NCBI GenBank assembly: GCA_964019135.1
Contig: OZ025252.1
Coordinates: 4,604,823-4,668,822, forward strand
Direction of reading: 5' to 3'
Source: Arenicola marina
Taxonomy: Eukaryota > Annelida > Polychaeta > Arenicolidae
DNA: 64,000 nucleotides
Below, in pieces: positions 57,660-64,000 of the stretch (positions are counted from its first letter, which is position 1; the number at the start of each line of letters is the position of its first letter). A program made the position numbers and the translations under genes. Below the pieces are notes generated by a model. That model saw only the letters and a list, made by a program, of their open reading frames with translations. It was not told the origin of the DNA and did not search any database.

Positions 57660-59275
57660 CCGCCGTCCCTGCCTTGTGTTCGTCTCTCCGTCGCTTCGTC
57701 CTTCTCGACCCGTCGTCTCGTCCCTCGCTTGTGATCGTTTCTCCGTCGTTTCGTCTCATTCCTCCTTTGGTTTGTCCCGCCATCCGTCGGTCTCTTCGTC
57801 CATCCGTAGTTTCGCCCTTCCGTCCGTCGCCTGGTTGTGCTAGAGTTCCGCTTGATTCTCTTTTGGTCGCTTCGTACCCATCCACTTTTTGTGTCCTCAT
57901 CCCTCCGTCGCTTCACCCCTTCACCCGTGGCCTCGTCCCTCCGTCGCTTGGTCCCTCCGCCCGTGGCCTCATCCCTCCGTCGCTTGGTCCCTCCGCCCGT
58001 GGCCTCATCCCTCCGTCGCTTGGTCCCTCCGCCCGTGGCCTCGTCCCTCCGTCGCTTCGTCCCTCCGCCGCTTGGCCTCATCCCTCCGCCCGTGGCCTCA
58101 TCCCTCCGCCCGTGGCCTCATCCCTCCGTCGCTTCACCCCTTCACCCGTGGCCTCGTCCCTCCGTCGCTTGGTCCCTCCGCCCGTGGCCTCATCCCTCCG
58201 TCGCTTGGTCCCTCCGCCCGTGGCCTCATCCCTCCGTCGCTTGGTCCCTCCGCCCGTGGCCTCGTCCCTCCGTCGCTTCGTCCCTCCGCCGCTTGGCCTC
58301 ATCCCTCCGCCCGTGGCCTCATTCCTCCGCCCGTGGCCTCATCCCTCCGTCGCTTCGTCCCTCCGCCGCTTGGCTTCATCCCTCCGCCCGTGGCCTCATC
58401 CCTCCGTCACTTCGTCTCTCCGCCCGTGGCCTCATCCCTCCGTTACTTCCTCCCTCCGTACGTGGCTTCATCCCTCCGTCGCTTCATCCCTTGGCCCGTG
58501 GCCTCGTCCCTCCGTCGCTTCGTCCCTCCGCCGCTTGGCCTCATCCCTCCGCCCGTGGCCTCATCCCTCCGTCACTTCGTCTCTCCGCCCGTGGCCTCAT
58601 CCCTCCGTTACTTCCTCCCTCCGTACGTGGGCTCATCCCTCCGTCACTTCGTCCCTCCGCCCGTGGATTCATCCCTCCGTCACTTCGTCCCTCTGCCACG
58701 TGGCCTCATCCCTCCGTTACTTCCTCCCTCCGTACGTGGTCTTATCCCTTCGTCACTTCGTCCCCTCGCCCGTGGGCTCATCCCTCCGTCACTTCGTCCC
58801 TCCGCCGCTTCGTCCCCTCGCCCGTGGCCTCATGCATCCGTCACTTCGTCCCTCCCTCCGTGGCCTCAACCCTCCGTCACTTCGTCCCTCAGCCCGTGGC
58901 TTCATCCTTCCGTCACTTCGTCCCTCCGTCGCTTCGTCCCTCCGCCCGTGGCCTCATCCCTCCGTCACTTCGTCCCCCCGTCCGTGGCCTCATCCCTCCG
59001 TCACTTCGTCCCTCCCTCCGTGGCCTCATCCCTCCGTCACGTCGTCTCTCCCTTCGTCACTTCGTCCCTGTCTCAGTCGTTTCGTCCCTCCGTCACTTCG
59101 TCCCTCCGCCCATGGCTTCATCCCTCCGTCGCTTCGTTCCTCCGCCTGAGGCCTCATCCCTCCGTCATTTGGTCCCTCCGCCCGTGGCCTCAGCCCTCCG
59201 TCACTTCGTCCCTCCCTCCGTGGCCCCATCCCTCCGTCGTTTCGTCCCTCCGTCGCTTCGTCCCTCCACCCGTGG
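57660..59275. repeat. 36-bp minisatellite with nested block duplications
   Basis: Core CGTGGCCTCATCCCTCCGTC; spacing 36 checked at 57963 and 57999. A block starting at CTTCACCCCTTCACCC recurs 221 bp later (57911 and 58132). Long proline/serine/arginine frames here (491 and 535 codons) are repeat artefacts. Confidence 0.93.
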
Positions 59276-60100
59276 CGCTGTGCCCACCGTGTCACATCAC
59301 AAACACAGATCAATATTGAACCGGCGGTCACTGCCGGCGCCGTCGGCCACCACAGCAGTGTGCAGCGCTGGGGAGAGGGGTGTAGCGGGGGGCGGTGATG
59401 ATGCTGATGGGGCATGGAGTGAGAGGGTCTGGGGAGGTAGGTGACTGCGGGTAGGGTAGGATAGGGTGACGGTAGCCCATCATAGACAATGCCTATTTCA
59501 CGACACCCCTTCTCCCCCGCCAACCCCCCCCCCCTCCCCGCCCCGCTATCAAACGATGCGACGGAGGCGGGAGAAAGTGGGAGGGGGAGGGGTGGAGGAG
59601 TAAGAAGTGGAGAGTAAGGGAGAGGGGGTGGGTGGGGAAGGGTAGAGGAGTGGGAGTGGGAGAGGGAAGGGGGGAACGCTTCTGCTCCGTCTAATACTAA
59701 GTAGGGCGAGATGGAAGAATGAAAAGGCGGCGCGATGGCCGGCTGGTGGCTGTCCGGGGTGCGCGTCGTGCCGTCTGTCTGCCCGCTGACCTGTGCCGTC
59801 TGGACTGTGTACCCCGTGTACCTGACCGTGCGGGGCGGGTATGGATGGGGTGGGGGGCGGCGCGGGAGACGGGGCGGGGCGGGGCGGGGCGGGCAGCCAG
59901 GAAACACCACCAGCCAAAGGCGCCATGTAAGGTGACGGGGCCAGCGGTCCAGCCGTGACCATCCACCCTGCCACTACGTGAATGCAATAATGTCTCCTTG
60001 TTAAATGGGATTCTGCTGGGTGTATGTAATGTAGCGTTAAACATCGACGGGCAAGATGTTGTTGGCTGTGTGAGATTATGTGTGGTTATGTAGAGTGGAC

Positions 60101-60908
60101 AAGTTGTTGTCTGTAGCGTGTACCGCTGAGAGCCATGCTGTCTGTAGCGTGTACCGCTGAGAGCCATGCTGTCTGTAGCGTGTACCGCTGAGAGCCACGC
60201 TGTCTGTAGCGTGTACCGCTGAGAGCCACGCTGTGCGTAGTGTGTACCGCTGAGAGCCACGCTGTGTGTAGCGTGTACCGCTGAGAGCCACGCTGTGTGT
60301 AGCGTGTACCGCTGAGAGCCACGCTGTGTGTAGCGTGTACCGCTGAGAGCAACGCTGTCTGTAGCGTGTACCGCTGAGAGCCATGTTGTCTGTAGCGTGT
60401 ACCGCTGAGAGCCACGCTGTCTGTAGCGTGTACCGCTGAGAGCCATGCTGTCTGTAGCGTGTACCGCTGAGAGCCACGCTGTGTGTAGCGTGTACCGCTG
60501 AGAGCCATGTTGTCTGTAGCGTGTACCGCTGAGAGCCACGCTGTGTGTAGTGTGTACCACTGAGAGCCATGTTGTCTGTAGCGTGTACCGCTGAGAGCCA
60601 CGCTGTCTGTAGCGTGTACCGCTGAGAGCCATGCTGTCTGTAGCGTGTACCGCTGAGAGCCACGCTGTGTGTAGTGTGTACCACTGAGAGCCATGTTGTC
60701 TGTAGCGTGTACCACTGAGAGCCACGCTGTCTTTAGCGTGTACCGCTGAGAGCCACGCTGTCTGTAGCGTGTACCGCTGAGAGCCACGCTGTGTGTAGCG
60801 TGTACCGCTGAGAGCCATGCTCTCTGTAGCGTGTACCGCTGAGAGCCACGCTTTCTGTAGCGTGTACCGCTGAGAGCCACGTTGTATGTAGCGTGTACCG
60901 CTGGGTGT
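60101..60908. repeat. 31-bp minisatellite
   Basis: About 26 copies with GTACCGCTGAGAGCCACGCT; spacing 31 checked at 60120 and 60151. It passes directly into a 19-bp array that shares the ACCGCTGAGAGCCACG core. Confidence 0.95.
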
Positions 60909-61912
60909 ACCGCTGAGAGCCACGTGTAGCACTGAGCGCCACGTGTACCGATGAGAGCCACGTGTACCACTGAGAGCCACGTGTACCGATGAGAGCCACG
61001 TTGACCGCTGAGAGCCGCGTGTAGCGATGAGAGCCACGTGTACCGATGAGAGCCGCGTGTACCGCTGAGAGCCACGTGTACCGATGAGAGCCACGTGTAC
61101 CACTGAGAGCCACGTGTACCGATGAGAGCCACGTGGACCGCTGAGAGCCGCGTGTACCGATGAGAGCCACGTGTACCGATGAGAGCCGCGTGTACTGCTG
61201 AGAGCCACGTGTACCGATGAGAGCCACGTGTACCACTGAGAGCCACGTATACAGATGAGCGCCACGTGTACCGATGAGAGCCACGTGTACCGCTGAGTGC
61301 CACGTGTACCGATGAGAGCCACGTGTACCGCTGAGAGCGGCGTGTACCGATGAGAGCCACGTGTGCCGCTGAGAGCAGCGTGTACCGATGAGAGCCACGT
61401 GTACCGATGAGAGCCACGTGTACCACTGAGAGCCACGTGTACCGATAAGAGTCACGTGTACTGCTCAGAGCCACGTGTACCGCTTAGAGCCACGTGTACC
61501 GATGAGAGTCACGTGTACCGATGAGAGCAACGTGTACCGCTGAGAGCCACGTGTACCGCTGAGTGCCACGTGTACCGATGAGAGCCGCGTATACCGATGA
61601 GAGCCACGTGTACCGCTGAGAGCCGCGTGTACCGATGAGAGCCACGTGTACCGATGAGAGCCACGTGTACCGATGAGAGCCGCGTATACCGATGAGAGCC
61701 ACGTGTACCGCTGAGAGCCGCGTGTACCGATGAGAGCCACGTGTACCGATGAGAGCCACGTGTACCGATGGGAGCCGCGTATACCGATGAGAGCCACGTG
61801 TACCGCTAAGAGCCACGTGTACCGCTGAAAGCGGCGTGTATCGATGAGAGCCACGTGTACCGATGGGAGCCGCGTATACCGATGAGAGCCACGTGTACCG
61901 CTGAGAGCCACG
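60909..61912. repeat. 19-bp minisatellite rich in CACGTG
   Basis: About 52 copies of GAGCCACGTGTACCGATGA and variants. By hand count about 36 copies keep an intact CACGTG palindrome. The unit is the 31-bp unit with 12 bp removed. Confidence 0.95.
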
Positions 61913-62897
61913 CTGTATGTACCAGGTTCGCCTTGGCTGCTGGGTGCACTCGCACCGCTGAAGCTGATGCCTGGCTCTATCGTCTGTCTTCTGGATTTTT
62001 GGATGCGGGGGGGGTGGATCTGGATGGGGGGGGGGTATGGGAGTGTCCAGGCGGGTGTTTGACCGTCACCCTTCCCTTCCGCCTACAACCTCACCCCACA
62101 CCAGCCAGTCCCTATACATTTGGTTGTTTGTGTGTGTTGAGCAATAGGGTGCCGAGGGTGGGGCGGTGGGGGGGGGGGGGAGTCTGACCATCCGCCAACC
62201 GGCCCTGGACTGGGCATAGGACAAGGACCCCCGAATAACCCCGGAGCACACTATCGCCTGATCAATACTGGGAGGGTTGTCGCAGGCCGCTGGTGGACCC
62301 ATCACTCCCTCCACCCCGTCCCTACCCCCCACCCTACCCCAACTCCTTCATCTGCCACCGTCACCACCCCCACAGTCCGCCGCCACCCGGTCGAGGTTGA
62401 CCGCACCCTGGCGCTGCCCGTCCTCCACCCGATCTTCTTGAGGATGGCATGCGGCTGGGGGGCGGGTGGGCGGGCAGGCGCCTGGGAGGGGGAGAGCAGC
62501 CGGCGGCGATGTCGGGTGGCTTGCCGGGGGTGGGGGGGGTAAGAGGAGTGAGTGACAGGGAGAAGGCTGCTAGCGGGCGGTGCTAGGTGGTTTGGGGGGG
62601 GGGACGGATTTGGGGCTTGGAAGAGGGAAGGGAGGGAGGGAGGGAGGGAAGGAGGGAGTGAGGCAGCCGGCGGGCGGGCGGTGTCGATAGGATGGGTGGG
62701 GTGGTTGAAGGGGCGGGGTGCCCTGGCGGCCGGTGCCAAGAAGTCCCGAGTCGGGGTAGGTAGGGAAGGTGCCTGCACGGGGTCGCGAAGATGATGTAAT
62801 TGACGGTCTGGGGAAATCAAGCCTGAATTTCCTGTCGTTGTTCTTGATCCCGCTGTGGTTTCTGCCTTAGACTGGAATGATTCGTCCGTGTTAGGAA

Positions 62898-63832
62898 CCC
62901 GTCCATCGCCTCCAGTGGATGGGAGAACCCGTCCAGAACTCGTCCATGGCCACCAGTGGATGGGAGAACGCGTCCATGGCCACCAGTGGATGGGAGAACC
63001 CGTCCATGGCCACCAGTGAATGGAAGAACCCGTCCATGGCCACCAGTGGATGGAAGAACTCGTCCATGGCCACCAGTGGATGGGAGAACCCGTCCATGGC
63101 CACCAGTGGATGGGAGAACCCGTCCATGGCCACCAGTGAATGGAAGAACGCGTCCATGGCCACCAGTGGATGGGAGAACCCGTCCATGGCCACCAGTGGA
63201 TGGAAGAACCCGTCCATGGCCACCAGTGGATGGAAGAACCAGTCTATGGCCACCAGTGGATGGACGAACCCGTCCATAACCTCCAGTGGATGGAAGAACC
63301 CGTCCATGGTCACCAGTGGATGGAAGAACCCGTCCATGGCCACCAGTGGATGGAAGAACTCGTCCATGGCCACCAGTGGATGGGAGAACCCGTCCATGAC
63401 CTCCAGTGGATGGAAGAACCCGTCCATGGTCACCAGTGGATGGAAGAACCCGTCCATGGCCACCAGTGGATGGAAGAACTCGTCCATGGCCACCAGTGGA
63501 TGAGAGAACTCGTCCATGGCCACCAGTGGATGGAAGAACTCGTCCATGGCCACCAGTGGATGGAAGAACCCGCCCATGGCCACCAGTGGATGGGAGAACC
63601 CGTCCATGGCCACCAGTGGATGGAAGAACCCGTCCATGGCCACCAGTGGATGGAAGAACCCGTCCATGACCTCCAGTGGATGGAAGAACCCGTCCATGGT
63701 CACCAGTGGATGGAAGAACTCGTCCATGGCCACCAGTGGATGGAAGAACCCGTCCATGGTCACCAGTGGATGGAAGAACTCGTCCATGGCCACCAGTGGA
63801 TGGAAGAACCCGTCCATGACCTCCAGTGGATG
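62898..63832. repeat. 30-bp minisatellite
   Basis: About 31 copies with GGCCACCAGTGGATGGAAGA. Open frames in both strands (for example 362 codons on minus) follow from the 30-bp period and are not genes. Confidence 0.95.
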
Positions 63833-64000
63833 AAACCCGAACAGCCATCGGAGTTCGTGGGTCGTCCCCTACTGTAAGAATGATTTGTGTACCACAAAGA
63901 TCCACCTTGGCCTTTGCTTTGATGTGACGGTCTGCATCCGGGACCTTGTGCGGGGCTGGCTTTTGGGTTTATTACCGTCACCCCCCTTCTACCTACCTCC

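Larger units (their letters stand above)
40029..64000 (+). other. Presumed first intron of the R7 RGS gene
   Basis: From the donor at 40029 to the window end there is no recognisable protein similarity on either strand. Well over half is tandem repeat, plus two SINEs and a gap. Between arrays there are short single-copy islands (50330-50450, 54480-55080, 55606-56190, 57266-57640, 59300-60090, 61920-62890). Confidence 0.6.

Noticed and set aside
57674-59444. Proline/arginine-rich frames of 476-535 codons
   Set aside because: 36-bp repeat with no stop codons in several frames; no real protein features.
59697-61474. Minus-strand frames of 462 and 579 codons
   Set aside because: Products of the 31-bp and 19-bp arrays, in several overlapping frames.
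62817-63905. Minus-strand 362-codon frame and plus-strand 245-codon frame
   Set aside because: 30-bp array; both strands open because of the period.

Overview
This is a window of metazoan (almost certainly invertebrate) nuclear genome, not prokaryotic DNA. It holds split genes with GT-AG introns, tRNA-derived SINEs, foldback/MITE-like elements, many minisatellites and a 200-N assembly gap at 49923-50122. I cannot name the species. The proteins align well with vertebrate orthologues while the intron repeats are unfamiliar, which suggests a marine invertebrate such as a lancelet or mollusc, but that is a guess.

Three protein-coding genes can be reconstructed by splicing, using alignment by eye to remembered vertebrate proteins and checking splice phase at every junction. 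(1) TTC27, + strand, 1496-15111, 23 exons giving about 826 residues; only the extreme N-terminus is missing. (2) The canonical nuclear poly(A) polymerase PAPOLA/PAPOLG, - strand, 34191 down to 22677, 18 coding exons giving 716 residues with the catalytic Asp triad. (3) The first coding exon of an R7-family RGS gene (RGS6/RGS7 type), + strand, 39900-40028. The rest of the window to 64000 (about 24 kb) appears to be its first intron and has no recognisable further exon. TTC27 and PAPOL converge (3' ends 7.6 kb apart). PAPOL and RGS are divergent, with their 5' ends about 4-6 kb apart.

Layout: 1-1495 holds the left flank and AT-rich sequence; 1496-15111 TTC27, with minisatellites in introns at 7.7-8.9 kb and 14.3-14.7 kb; 15.1-22.6 kb the convergent intergenic region with 72-bp and 63-bp arrays; 22.7-34.2 kb PAPOL, with intronic 49-, 45- and 32-bp arrays and SINEs; 34.2-39.9 kb the divergent intergenic region, very AT-rich at 37.7-39.5 kb; 40.0-64.0 kb a GC-rich giant RGS intron, most of which is tandem repeats (33, 47, 18, ~40, 61, 13, 36, 31, 19 and 30 bp units). 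The very long open frames there (up to about 2,600 codons) are stop-free repeats, not genes.

The most unusual signals are four. A 32-bp intronic array copies the 5' splice site of its own PAPOL exon ten extra times. SINEs sit within about 30 bp of two PAPOL splice sites. One 19-bp array carries about 36 CACGTG palindromes. A 60-bp near-perfect palindrome is bounded by exact 10-bp direct repeats. All gene calls rest on reading the sequence; no database search was run.
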